Assembly (NCBI GenBank): GCA_937928405.1
Contig: CALFWZ010000082.1
Span: forward strand, 1 to 63,217
Direction: 5' to 3'
Source of the DNA: an uncultured Saprospiraceae bacterium
Lineage (GTDB): Bacteria; Bacteroidota; Bacteroidia; Chitinophagales; Saprospiraceae
Length of the DNA: 63,217 nt
Made by a program: the position numbers and the translations under genes. Under the pieces are notes generated by a model, which did not search any database, had not been told where the DNA came from, and worked only from the letters and a program-made list of their open reading frames with translations. Positions 37,614-45,238 of this stretch are shown here, one piece after another (position 1 is the stretch's first letter; every line of letters begins with the position of its first letter).

Positions 37614-37676
37614 TTACTCGAACCTGTGTTCTGTAAGAAGCCACCACCAAGATTGAATTGCAATTAAGTTTTTCAT
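37614..37676 (-). CDS. trpL: trp operon leader peptide with three consecutive Trp codons
   Basis: A 20-residue open frame, MKNLIAIQSWWWLLTEHRFE, with TGG TGG TGG at 37641-37649. It starts directly downstream of a strong promoter match and ends 37 nt before the terminator stem. After the Trp codons the RNA can form a pause-type hairpin with outer arms CUUAC / GUAAG and inner arms GAAC / GUUC. Stalling at the Trp codons would be expected to favour an alternative pairing with the terminator arm. This is the classical ribosome-mediated attenuation layout. It is too short for standard gene calling. Confidence 0.88.
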   Translation of the reverse strand: MKNLIAIQSWWWLLTEHRFE

Positions 37677-37681
37677 TGAGG

Positions 37682-37713
37682 CAAATATAAGTGGGTTATT
37701 GGTAGAATGCAAG
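37682..37713 (-). promoter_or_regulatory. trp operon promoter (Bacteroidota type)
   Basis: On the minus strand, CTTG (37710-37713) and TATATTTG (37682-37689) are separated by exactly 20 bp, a full match to the -33 TTTG / -7 TAnnTTTG pattern of Bacteroidota. The trpL ATG begins only five nt after the -7 box, so the transcript probably starts at or next to the ATG and the leader peptide would be translated from a leaderless RNA. Confidence 0.8.
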
Positions 37714-37814
37714 TGGATGGGTAGATTTTTTGATCTTTTGATCTGTGGTGTCCACCTCTGGACAGTTTGGTTCTATTCTTTGTTTTCTGTTTTCAGAATC
37801 TATATCTCCACTGT

Positions 37815-39140
37815 TTAGTTTTTAAATACACTTAATACTCGGTCGAAGAGGCGATCCAGGAGACTTCTTTTCTCTTTTACAATGAGCGCCCTTCCCGTCA
37901 TCCTTTGTGTAAATTTTAAATCTTTTCCATAAGCAGTTTTTAAACCATTGGGAAACGAGATGAGTAGTTGTGTAAAAGTTTGATTATTACTATTATCATT
38001 TTGAGCGATCCTAGCAATAGAATTTACTTCACCAGTAATTATTCCATACTCTTGATGGGGAAAGGCATCTAATTGGACTTGAACCGTATTTCCTTTTTGA
38101 ATTTCTCCTGAGTTTCGTACGGGCATATTACAAATTCCGATGATCTTATTATCTTGTTTTTCGGGAACGATCTGAAAAAGGGTTTGCTCCGAAATGATCG
38201 GACTTTCATTTGTTAGAAACGGGTCATAGGTAAGTATTCCAGAGATAGGGGCAAAAATAAGATAGTCTTCTTTCCAGCTATTGATAGATATATTAAAGGT
38301 GCTGAGTAATTCTTTAATTCGCTGAAATTGGGTATTGGTTTCTGAAGAACGAGAATTGAGTAATTCCTTTTTTTGGATTTCCAATCGCTCTATTTCTAAT
38401 TCATTCTGAACTTGACTCATTTTGGAGGACTCATAGGTTCTTTTGGCATTCAGCCATTCGCGTTCTGCATTTTCTACCGATTCAAAACTTGCATTTCCAT
38501 CATTTCTTAATTTATCATATCGCTCAAAATTATTTTTTAATAATTGAATTTCTTTTGTGTAAATTTCCTCTTGTCCTTTAAGAATTGAATTGAGCTGGAC
38601 ATTTTTTTGGATTTCTTTTTCTAGGGAATTAATTTTTTGAAAAGTATAGTCTTGTTTTAAAAAATATTTCAAATTTGTAAACTCTCTAAACAGCAAATTA
38701 TAATCATTTCCTAAAGAGCCTAGCTGTAAATTTTTAGGAAGTTCTACGTTATTGTATTTAGAAAAATCATTACTATTTAAAAGTGGTTCAATAAATTTTT
38801 CCAAAGATAGTACATCTTTATAGTTGGCAATAGAATAGATTTTTGCGATTAAACTTCCTTCATTTATGATTGCTTGATTGGCAAAATACAAGGTATCAAT
38901 TTTTCCGTTGATTTTGCTGTTGACTTCGAGCGGAGGATTTTGAGTCACCAATTCCATCGGTGCTGAAATGGTATCCGGGTATTTAATATAGGCAGCAAGC
39001 GCAAAAAGACTCAATACAAAAAACAAGAAAAGGGTATTTCCCCATTTGATAATCCAAATAGGGGTTTGTTGGAGAATTTCAGTTAAGTAATCACTCCGCA
39101 CCATAATATCCCAAACCTTAGAGTCTTTATTATTTTCCAA
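37815..39140 (-). CDS. HlyD-family periplasmic adaptor of the RiPP exporter
   Basis: A protein of 441 residues. One membrane segment (TLFLFFVLSLFALAAYI, residues ~33-50) is followed by a short biotinyl-lipoyl half (LEVNSKINGKIDTLYFANQAIINEGSLIAKI), a long coiled-coil hairpin (~135-265), the second lipoyl half (IFAPISGILTYDPF) and a beta-barrel part (VQVQLDAFPHQEYGIITGEVNSIARI). HlyD/MFP proteins couple type I ABC exporters to an outer-membrane channel. Its start overlaps the end of the C39-ABC exporter by 11 nt, so the two form one unit. It is last in the RiPP cluster. No TolC gene is nearby. Confidence 0.9.
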   Translation of the reverse strand: MENNKDSKVWDIMVRSDYLTEILQQTPIWIIKWGNTLFLFFVLSLFALAAYIKYPDTISAPMELVTQNPPLEVNSKINGKIDTLYFANQAIINEGSLIAKIYSIANYKDVLSLEKFIEPLLNSNDFSKYNNVELPKNLQLGSLGNDYNLLFREFTNLKYFLKQDYTFQKINSLEKEIQKNVQLNSILKGQEEIYTKEIQLLKNNFERYDKLRNDGNASFESVENAEREWLNAKRTYESSKMSQVQNELEIERLEIQKKELLNSRSSETNTQFQRIKELLSTFNISINSWKEDYLIFAPISGILTYDPFLTNESPIISEQTLFQIVPEKQDNKIIGICNMPVRNSGEIQKGNTVQVQLDAFPHQEYGIITGEVNSIARIAQNDNSNNQTFTQLLISFPNGLKTAYGKDLKFTQRMTGRALIVKEKRSLLDRLFDRVLSVFKN

Positions 39141-41349
39141 CTTCTAATTGATTTTTAATTAAAGTATAATAATCCTTTCTCAATGCGATCAACTCTTCAT
39201 GCGTTCCGACCTCTACCGCTTCTCCTCCTTTTAGAACAACGATTTGGTCCGCCTCTTTCACGGTACTTAATCTATGTGCAATAATAACCACTGTTTTACC
39301 TTCAAAAAATCTTTTTAAATTACCCATGATTTTTTGTTCATTATTCGCATCTAAAGCGGAGGTTGCTTCATCAAGGAAAATATATTTCGGGTCTTTATAA
39401 ACTGCTCTAGCTAAAAGAACTCGTTGGGCTTCTCCACCACTAAGACTTCTACCACTAGCTCCAGGAGGGCCAATTCTAGCATTATACCCCGCGGGGTGTT
39501 CTTCAATAAATTCTCGGATATTGGCAATATCGACGGCTTCTAAGATTCGTTCTTCATCATAATCTCCAAAACTATTCGACTCCGTAATATTTCTAGCCAT
39601 TGTATCGGTAAAGATATATCCGTTTTGCATAACAGACCCAATCAATTGACGCCAAGCTTGAGAATCTAAGCCATTTAATTTGGTAGTACCAACTTTTATT
39701 TCTCCTTCCGTAGGGAGGTATAATTTTAGCAATATTTTCAGCAAGGTCGTTTTTCCACCACCACTCATTCCTACGATAGCGGTTACTTTTCCTTTGGGAA
39801 TGGTGAGGTTTATATTTTTTAAAACCATTGGGCTTCTTGGACCACCATATCGAAAAGATAAATCTTTAATAACAATATCTTGGGCCTTCAGTGGAGGTCG
39901 AATTAAGTCTTTTCTGTTTAGCGTTTGTTCCTCTTCAGATAGAAAGTCAATATCTGTGTATCGTTCTAAACTCAATCGTGCATCTTGCACTTGCCTTAGA
40001 AAAGTAATCATGCCTCTTAATGGCACATTAATTTGCCCTACCATATATTGAATGGCTAGCATCATTCCTAGGGTAAGATTACCTTGGATGACTCCGTAGG
40101 CAGATAAAAAAGTAATGGTAATATTTTTTAATTCATTAATAGTATTAGCACCAACATTTTGAATTTGGGCCAGTTTAAGATTGGAGATAGAATTTTTATA
40201 TAATCTAATTCGAGCGACCTCCCATCCCCAAATTCTTCGAAGTTCAGAGTTATTTACTTTGACCTCTTGAATCCCGTTCACAATTTGGACCAGCGAAGTA
40301 TTGGTGCTGGCATTTTCAGAGAATCTTTTAAAATCCAGCTCTTCTCTTTTCTTCATAAAAAGCTGAATCCACCCGATATACAAGACAGCTCCTACGACAA
40401 AAACAAGAAAAATATTCAAGTCATAGTACAGTAGGATAAATAAAAAAACCAAGGCATTAAAATAGGAAAATATGGTAGCCGGTGCCGTCGTAATTAAACG
40501 TTCAACTCGAGTAGAATCATTGATCCTTTGAAGAATATCACCCGATGTTTTAGAGTCAAAAAAGGAAACAGATTTTTTAAGCAGCTTTCTCAAATAATCT
40601 GTAGAAATTAAGATACTCGTTTTTGATCCAATAAAAAGTAAGAGCCATCCCTGGATTAAAGAAAAGAAGGAACTACTCAAAAATAGCGTTATTTGCGCAA
40701 TAAGAATTAAAAAGATCAAACTAATATCTTGCGTAGCGATACCTTGATCGACAATCGCTTGCGTCAAGAATGGAAGCGCAAACTGAATTAGTAGTCCTGC
40801 AAAAAGCCCAATGACAATTTGGGCAATATATTTATTTTCAGTTTTTAAGTATCCCCAAATTATGCCAAGGCCTTTCTTCGTTTCTACATCTCCTTCATTT
40901 TTATAAAATGTGGGCGTAGGCTCAAATAAAATGACAATTCCTTTGTCATCTAATCGTTTATCTTTCCTGTGTTGCCATCGTTTTATAAACTCAGCTTTTG
41001 AAAAATCCAATAATCCAAAACTAGGATCACAACAATATACCTTGTCATTTTTTATTTTGTAAACAATTAAAAAATGACGATTATTCCAATAGGTAACACA
41101 GGGCAATGGGGCTTCTTCGCTTAAGGTTTTGTAATCAATTACGGCGGGCATAGATTGCATCCCAATGGCTTCTGCCCCTTCAATAATTCCTCTGGCAGAA
41201 ACCCCTTCCATGGTAATATTACAAGCATAGCGAAGTCGTTCTATATCATAGTTTTTACCATAATATTTTGCTATCATTCGCAAACAAGTTGGGCCACAAT
41301 CATACTGATCATGTTGACGATAAAATGGAAAACCCTTCTGTTTGAACAT
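39130..41349 (-). CDS. C39-peptidase-containing ABC exporter (PCAT) of the RiPP cluster
   Basis: A protein of 739 residues. Residues 1-130 are a C39 peptidase: QYDCGPTCL (Cys18), NRHFLIVY (His92), DPSFG (Asp108). Residues ~165-450 carry six membrane segments of an ABC export domain. Residues ~490-735 are the ATPase: GMSGGGKTTLLKIL (Walker A), LSGGEAQRVLLARA (signature), KYIFLDEATSAL (Walker B) and AHRLSTV (H-loop). Such proteins cut leader peptides, usually at double-glycine sites, and export the core. The three precursors here have AG/GR at the expected place (KLAGRTQA), an atypical site. Co-directional with the modification genes. Confidence 0.93.
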   Translation of the reverse strand: MFKQKGFPFYRQHDQYDCGPTCLRMIAKYYGKNYDIERLRYACNITMEGVSARGIIEGAEAIGMQSMPAVIDYKTLSEEAPLPCVTYWNNRHFLIVYKIKNDKVYCCDPSFGLLDFSKAEFIKRWQHRKDKRLDDKGIVILFEPTPTFYKNEGDVETKKGLGIIWGYLKTENKYIAQIVIGLFAGLLIQFALPFLTQAIVDQGIATQDISLIFLILIAQITLFLSSSFFSLIQGWLLLFIGSKTSILISTDYLRKLLKKSVSFFDSKTSGDILQRINDSTRVERLITTAPATIFSYFNALVFLFILLYYDLNIFLVFVVGAVLYIGWIQLFMKKREELDFKRFSENASTNTSLVQIVNGIQEVKVNNSELRRIWGWEVARIRLYKNSISNLKLAQIQNVGANTINELKNITITFLSAYGVIQGNLTLGMMLAIQYMVGQINVPLRGMITFLRQVQDARLSLERYTDIDFLSEEEQTLNRKDLIRPPLKAQDIVIKDLSFRYGGPRSPMVLKNINLTIPKGKVTAIVGMSGGGKTTLLKILLKLYLPTEGEIKVGTTKLNGLDSQAWRQLIGSVMQNGYIFTDTMARNITESNSFGDYDEERILEAVDIANIREFIEEHPAGYNARIGPPGASGRSLSGGEAQRVLLARAVYKDPKYIFLDEATSALDANNEQKIMGNLKRFFEGKTVVIIAHRLSTVKEADQIVVLKGGEAVEVGTHEELIALRKDYYTLIKNQLEVGK

Positions 41350-41460
41350 TCTGTTGGAGTATGTTTAGTTTAAATTCTTAAAATAAGTAAAATACCTAAA
41401 AAGAAATGAAATATATGAATACATTTTATTTTTCAAAAAATAGCATTTTGAAAATTAGAT

Positions 41461-42459
41461 TTACTTGGCAATGATTCCAGGATACAATCCATTTTCCAAA
41501 TCAAAGCTATCCCCTACCGACCCGACGATGGCGTCTGCTCGATCTAAGCCCATTTCTTCTTTTAAAAAATAAAGTGCGTGCAAGCCAGTGCAGTGAGCAC
41601 CATTAATTTTGGAAACGCCAAATTCTTTTAGTTTGTTAGCAGTCCATTTTAAGTGTTCATCTGTGGCAACTACCAAGTGAAAGCCACCGAGAATGGCATG
41701 TATTTTTTCTTCTGAGATATTGGTTTTAATATGTTCTAAAGTATTAACAATCCCAGCATGACCACATCCAGAAATACTTACAAACCCTTTTTCTGTATCG
41801 ATGACTAATGATTGGCTCTCGGGAATATTATCCACAATTGACCCTTCAGGTGTTACCAATTTAAATCTTCCTCCATAGTTTTTTTCTTCATGAACTCTTT
41901 CGATCGGTCCCGTAATCCATACACCTGGGAACAACTCCGTCGACTCATCATAAATAAAAAATTCCACACCATCTTTTTCCAATGTTTCTTTCATTTCCAT
42001 CATTCGATTTCTAACATTGAGTCTTTGTGCAAATATTCCTTTGCCGACATGAATTTTGGAGAAAGCTTTGGGGTTTATTTTTTTATATTCTTCTCGTAAT
42101 TTGAGTAGTCCTCCGGTGTGATCACCATGATTGTGACTCAAAAAAACATCTTCCACATCAGAAAGATCAATGTTTAGTTCTTCCGCATTTTTCCAAACCG
42201 TTTCGGATCTTCTTCCGGTATCAAAAAGAATTTTTTTCCCATCTACCTCTACTAAGGCAGCATACCCCCACTCTCCTATTCCTTTCGTCGAAAGCATGGT
42301 GGACAAAGTGGTAATTTTCAGTGTTGAAACATCATGCCCATTTTTATGCGTTTTAACTGGAAGTAATTGTGGGTCTTTTTTACTACTCCCACAGGCAATA
42401 ATTAAAACAAAAAAAAGGATAAAGGACACCTTAATCAGATTCAGTGAATGGTAAGTCAT
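41461..42459 (-). CDS. MBL-fold metallo-hydrolase lipoprotein in the RiPP cluster
   Basis: A protein of 332 residues with a lipoprotein signal (ILFFVLIIACGSS, Cys at ~23). The metal motif FLSHNHGDHTGG is intact, with SISGCGHAGIVN and GGFHLV as further His ligands. This resembles the DHPPP-synthase-like MBL subgroup. It is probably periplasmic or outer-membrane anchored. Its start codon is adjacent to the stop of the methyltransferase-PqqD gene (42459/42460), so it belongs to the same transcript. Its role in peptide maturation, immunity or something unrelated is not visible. Confidence 0.82.
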   Translation of the reverse strand: MTYHSLNLIKVSFILFFVLIIACGSSKKDPQLLPVKTHKNGHDVSTLKITTLSTMLSTKGIGEWGYAALVEVDGKKILFDTGRRSETVWKNAEELNIDLSDVEDVFLSHNHGDHTGGLLKLREEYKKINPKAFSKIHVGKGIFAQRLNVRNRMMEMKETLEKDGVEFFIYDESTELFPGVWITGPIERVHEEKNYGGRFKLVTPEGSIVDNIPESQSLVIDTEKGFVSISGCGHAGIVNTLEHIKTNISEEKIHAILGGFHLVVATDEHLKWTANKLKEFGVSKINGAHCTGLHALYFLKEEMGLDRADAIVGSVGDSFDLENGLYPGIIAK

Positions 42460-43758
42460 CTATTTGATTTTAATAAAACCTTTTTCAAGGAGTTGAGAAA
42501 ATATATTTTGTATGAGTTCTAATTCTTGATTAGAGGGATTTAAAGTTTCTTTTATTTTTGCGAAGACTTCTGAGAAAGTTGATTGCCCATCCAAAAATTC
42601 TAATAATAATACAACATTCTCTGCTCCTTCAAAAGTTACCCCATCCTTATTTTTTATCTCAATAATTTTATTGGATTCATCATTTATTAGATGGCTAGTT
42701 TGAATAAATAAGGGTTGGTTTATTACATATATGGCCGCCTCATCAATTCCTTTTTTGACTTCCCTTACTTTCTTAGCGATAAAAAACCAGTTGGTATAAA
42801 CTTTAGACGTTAAGTTTATGGAACTGTTCATATGTGGAAGAGCAATTTCATCTTCATGCATCACCTCAAAACCATGTTGAATAAATTCTTCTTTTATTTC
42901 ATCTCCTGTTAACATTTCTGCACGATCTCGGAAGAAATAATCTAAGGGGCCGAAGTGAATAAACAATCCACCCATTTTCAAGGTTCGTTTCAATTCTTCC
43001 AGATATAATTGCAAGGCAATTACGTCAGAAAAATAAACAGAAGTGATACAACTAAGTGAGTGGTCCTCAAAAGGTAATTCTGTAGCATCCCCAATAAAAT
43101 ATTCAAACCGATCTTTCTTCTCAAGCGCCGCCGCACTGGCATTATTAATAGAAGCCGTAAGCCTTCTACTTACATATTCAGGTTTGAGGACGTTGAATTC
43201 GTTTATTTCATAAAAAACAAAATCATCTTCTAATAATCGATGGAAATGATGAACCATTGAATAAGATTTGTCTAAAGCAAATACCTTATTAAAAATATCA
43301 TTATGCTCAAAAGCAATACGTCCCATACCAGCCCCTAAAAAAAGAATTTTATCATTATCAGGTGAAAATTGTACAGTGTATGTTTTTAATTCCTTGATAA
43401 TGCGCAATACTTGCGATTCGCCTTCGGGCAATTGACACCAATCTCGCATCATGTATCGAAAGTCCTTTAAGTATGCCGCAGTATTGTTTTGACCTCTCAG
43501 ACGACTTTGTGGTTTTAGCAACGAAGCTAAATGTTTGATTTCAGCATTCGGTTCGAGGGCGTCTACAATATTTTTAATCAGCAGAAGATTATGATTTTTC
43601 GCTTCAATAATTTTCTTTACTCTAGCCGCTGCTACCGATGTCCGTGGATTCGTTTTTTCAATGCTTTTAATTTGACCATCCAGCGTTTGATGAATTCTGT
43701 AAAACAACAAATACTCTTCAGTAAGAAACTCAGTGGTATTAGAAATATGTATTTTCAT
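42460..43758 (-). CDS. CARNMT1/N2227-like methyltransferase fused to a PqqD-like domain
   Basis: A protein of 432 residues. Residues ~95-345 are a class I SAM methyltransferase: FRYMMRDWCQLPEGE, ILFLGAGMGRIAFEHN (SAM loop, 138-153), FEYFIGDATELPFEDHSLSCITSVYF and LKMGGLFIHFGPLDYFFRDRAEMLTGDEI. This order resembles the N2227/carnosine N-methyltransferase family, whose known members methylate a histidine side chain. Residues ~350-432 (FEGAENVVLLLEFLDGQSTF, LIQNIFSQLLEKGFIKI) resemble PqqD, the winged-helix RiPP precursor recognition element. Residues 1-90 are helical and unassigned. All three precursors keep a His in CHD, so core His methylation is a natural guess; it is inference. Confidence 0.7.
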   Translation of the reverse strand: MKIHISNTTEFLTEEYLLFYRIHQTLDGQIKSIEKTNPRTSVAAARVKKIIEAKNHNLLLIKNIVDALEPNAEIKHLASLLKPQSRLRGQNNTAAYLKDFRYMMRDWCQLPEGESQVLRIIKELKTYTVQFSPDNDKILFLGAGMGRIAFEHNDIFNKVFALDKSYSMVHHFHRLLEDDFVFYEINEFNVLKPEYVSRRLTASINNASAAALEKKDRFEYFIGDATELPFEDHSLSCITSVYFSDVIALQLYLEELKRTLKMGGLFIHFGPLDYFFRDRAEMLTGDEIKEEFIQHGFEVMHEDEIALPHMNSSINLTSKVYTNWFFIAKKVREVKKGIDEAAIYVINQPLFIQTSHLINDESNKIIEIKNKDGVTFEGAENVVLLLEFLDGQSTFSEVFAKIKETLNPSNQELELIQNIFSQLLEKGFIKIK

Positions 43759-43772
43759 AGATGTTACAGATG

Positions 43773-44480
43773 TTATTTAATCGCTAAAAATCCTTCAAAG
43801 CAAACATACTTTAAAACGGAAGAAATATCTTGAAAGCCAGCTCGGCTAAGACAATCCAAGTTTCCTTTGGTAGAAAAGGGTTCAAGTACTCCTTTCAAGC
43901 TTTTGGTTTTAGCGACAATTTGTTCGGGATTATATCCTTGATCTAATTTATAATCAGTATATAAGGCAGTGGCAATATCCTGAAAGCGAGCATCTGGAGC
44001 GCGGACTTTTTCAAATAGAATAAAAGCACCTCCCCAATTGAGTGCTTCATATATTTTATCAAAGACCAATTGCCTTACTTTAGGTTTAATAAATTGCATC
44101 GTGTAATATGCAACTATTAAATCACATTTTTTAAGATCTTTCTCAATAATATCGATGCACTCAAAACTAAGTCCTTTTACATCTCCATAATTATTGTTAG
44201 CATAAGCAATCATTTCCGGTTCAATATCAATTCCTATAAAAGAGATATTCTTTGTTTGATTTCTTTGCACAATGTTCTTTCCGAGAATTCCGGTTGAACA
44301 ACCTATTTCGTAAGCAATGGATCCTTCGTGAAGAAAAAAATCAGAAAGTCCTGCGACTAATCTATGTCCTTCGTTATAAAGCGGAACAGATTTAGAAACA
44401 TGCTTCTCAAAAGTAAGCGCTACATCGCCTGCAAAAGACCATGAAGCATTTTCTGTTATAATATTTTCACCAACTTTCAT
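43773..44480 (-). CDS. CmoA-like SAM enzyme (methyltransferase or carboxy-SAM synthase)
   Basis: A protein of 235 residues that can be aligned by eye to E. coli CmoA over its whole length: SWSFAGDVALTFEKHVSKSVPLYNEGH, YEIGCSTGILG, FIGIDIEPEMIAYA, TMQFIKPKVRQLVFDKIYEALNWGGAFILFEK and a matching C-terminal LDCLSRAGF. CmoA makes carboxy-S-adenosylmethionine from SAM and prephenate. The Arg of CmoA that binds the carboxylate (Arg199, from memory of the published structure) aligns to Thr192 in KTKSL. So this protein may be an ordinary methyltransferase or use another ligand. It lies between the precursor genes and the second methyltransferase. Confidence 0.72.
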   Translation of the reverse strand: MKVGENIITENASWSFAGDVALTFEKHVSKSVPLYNEGHRLVAGLSDFFLHEGSIAYEIGCSTGILGKNIVQRNQTKNISFIGIDIEPEMIAYANNNYGDVKGLSFECIDIIEKDLKKCDLIVAYYTMQFIKPKVRQLVFDKIYEALNWGGAFILFEKVRAPDARFQDIATALYTDYKLDQGYNPEQIVAKTKSLKGVLEPFSTKGNLDCLSRAGFQDISSVLKYVCFEGFLAIK

Positions 44481-44496
44481 AGTATAATTTTTTATA

Positions 44497-44535
44497 TAAT
44501 GCTAGTCCATTATATAAATAATGAACTAGCATTAA
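44497..44535 (-). repeat. Stem-loop between precursor 1 and the methyltransferase genes
   Basis: Arms TAATGCTAGTCCATT (44497-44511) and AATGAACTAGCATTA (44521-44535) pair over 15 bp with one mismatch that is a G-U pair in the minus-strand RNA; the loop is nine nt. It follows the stop of precursor 1. No strong T tract follows, so it is more likely a processing/stability or partial-termination hairpin. Confidence 0.65.
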
Positions 44536-44562
44536 GAGGTTTATTCTAATAAAAGAATAAGA

Positions 44563-44727
44563 TTATCCAACGTTACCAGCTCCTCCGCCAGTATTAATAC
44601 AGCAGATTGGTGGGTGATCATGACAAGTAGCTTGAGTTCGTCCAGCTAATTTGTCTAATAAATTTGATTTGTTAGAATCATCTGATGCCAACTTCATTTT
44701 GAAGTCCGCTAAATTTAACTTTTTCAT
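44563..44727 (-). CDS. RiPP precursor peptide 1
   Basis: A 54-residue peptide starting at the ATG ending at 44727 (MKKLNLADFKMKLASDD...). The leader is nearly identical to those of the two genes upstream: MKKLNLADFK, then NK, LLDKLAGRTQA. After the shared RTQATCHD the core diverges: DHPPICCINTGGGAGNVG, with three Cys in the core (one in CHD, two in ICC). It sits directly before the two methyltransferase genes. The leader is like those of Bacteroidota natural-product precursors (MKKLNL... then a double-glycine-like site followed by T-x-x-x-CH). Base-level ends may be off by one. Confidence 0.85.
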   Translation of the reverse strand: MKKLNLADFKMKLASDDSNKSNLLDKLAGRTQATCHDHPPICCINTGGGAGNVG

Positions 44728-45020
44728 AATTGAAAAATTTTAAAGGTTAAAAAAATGTTTATAAAAATATGTAGTACTACCATAGTAAAATAAAACAACG
44801 CATTATGGTTGTTTTATGATTGAAGAGCTATTTGCTCCTTTTATATTTCGACAGATTTACATGCTATTCACATAAAAGAAGTATATCACTTAAAAAAGAT
44901 AACCTCAAACTTCTGTTAAAGTATTTTTATTTCAAATTAATGTTAGTTTATTATTATTTTCATAATAAACTAACATTAATTGCTTTCGTTCTAATGGTAT
45001 AATAAAATCATTCTTAATGA
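44728..45020. other. Spacer between precursors 1 and 2
   Basis: 293 bp with the conserved upstream block of precursor 1 (TTTAACCTTTAAAATTTTTC on the minus strand, 44732-44751) and a perfect 20-bp stem-loop at 44935-44981. A 60-codon frame on the plus strand (44820-45002) is not credible as a gene. Confidence 0.6.
44935..44981 (-). repeat. Perfect 20-bp stem-loop after precursor 2
   Basis: Arms AATTAATGTTAGTTTATTAT (44935-44954) and the exact reverse complement (44962-44981), loop TATTTTC. It lies just downstream of the stop of precursor 2. Its sequence resembles the stem after precursor 1 (both contain TAATGyTAGTyyATTAT). It is AT-only in large part and lacks a U tract. Confidence 0.8.
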
Positions 45021-45176
45021 CTACCACCGAGGAAAAGGAGGATATTCCGTAGGACCAGGGCCTGGATCATGACAGCAAGCTTGAGTTCTTCCAGCTAATC
45101 TGTCTAATAAGTCTGACTTATTAGGATCTTCTTTTACTAACTTCTGTTTGAAGTCTTTTAAATTTAATTTTTTCAT
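45021..45176 (-). CDS. RiPP precursor peptide 2
   Basis: A 51-residue peptide. It has the same leader pattern (MKKLNLKDFKQKLV, DPNKSDLLDRLAGRTQA), then CCHD and a Pro/aromatic-rich core PGPGPTEYPPFPRW. Two adjacent Cys precede the conserved His-Asp. It differs from precursors 1 and 3 mostly after CHD, as expected for a diversifying core. It lies in the same orientation, 222 bp from precursor 3's start, and was missed because it is short. Confidence 0.88.
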   Translation of the reverse strand: MKKLNLKDFKQKLVKEDPNKSDLLDRLAGRTQACCHDPGPGPTEYPPFPRW

Positions 45177-45238
45177 TTTAAAAAAATTTAAAGGTTAAAA
45201 TATTTATTAAATGCATGTAGTACTAAATAGCAGTAAAT

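Larger units (their letters stand above)
37383..37814. other. trp leader/attenuator region and tail of the RiPP exporter transcript
   Basis: This 432-bp region holds the promoter, leader peptide and terminator hairpin of the trp operon (listed separately). The part at about 37740-37814 lies just downstream of the HlyD stop. It includes a weak hairpin TGTCCA-GAGG-TGGACA on the minus strand that lacks a T tract. How transcription from the RiPP cluster ends before the trp promoter is therefore not clear. Confidence 0.6.

Noticed and set aside
37750..37767. Hairpin after the HlyD gene as a terminator of the RiPP cluster
   Set aside because: The stem is only six bp and there is no following T tract; I could not call it.
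41461..42459. MBL protein as a beta-lactam resistance enzyme
   Set aside because: The sequence resembles the DHPPP-synthase-like subgroup rather than class B beta-lactamases, and the context is a peptide cluster.
44820..45002. 60-codon plus-strand frame between precursors
   Set aside because: It spans a stem-loop and AT-rich spacer, with a low-complexity product rich in Tyr, Leu and Phe and no family resemblance.
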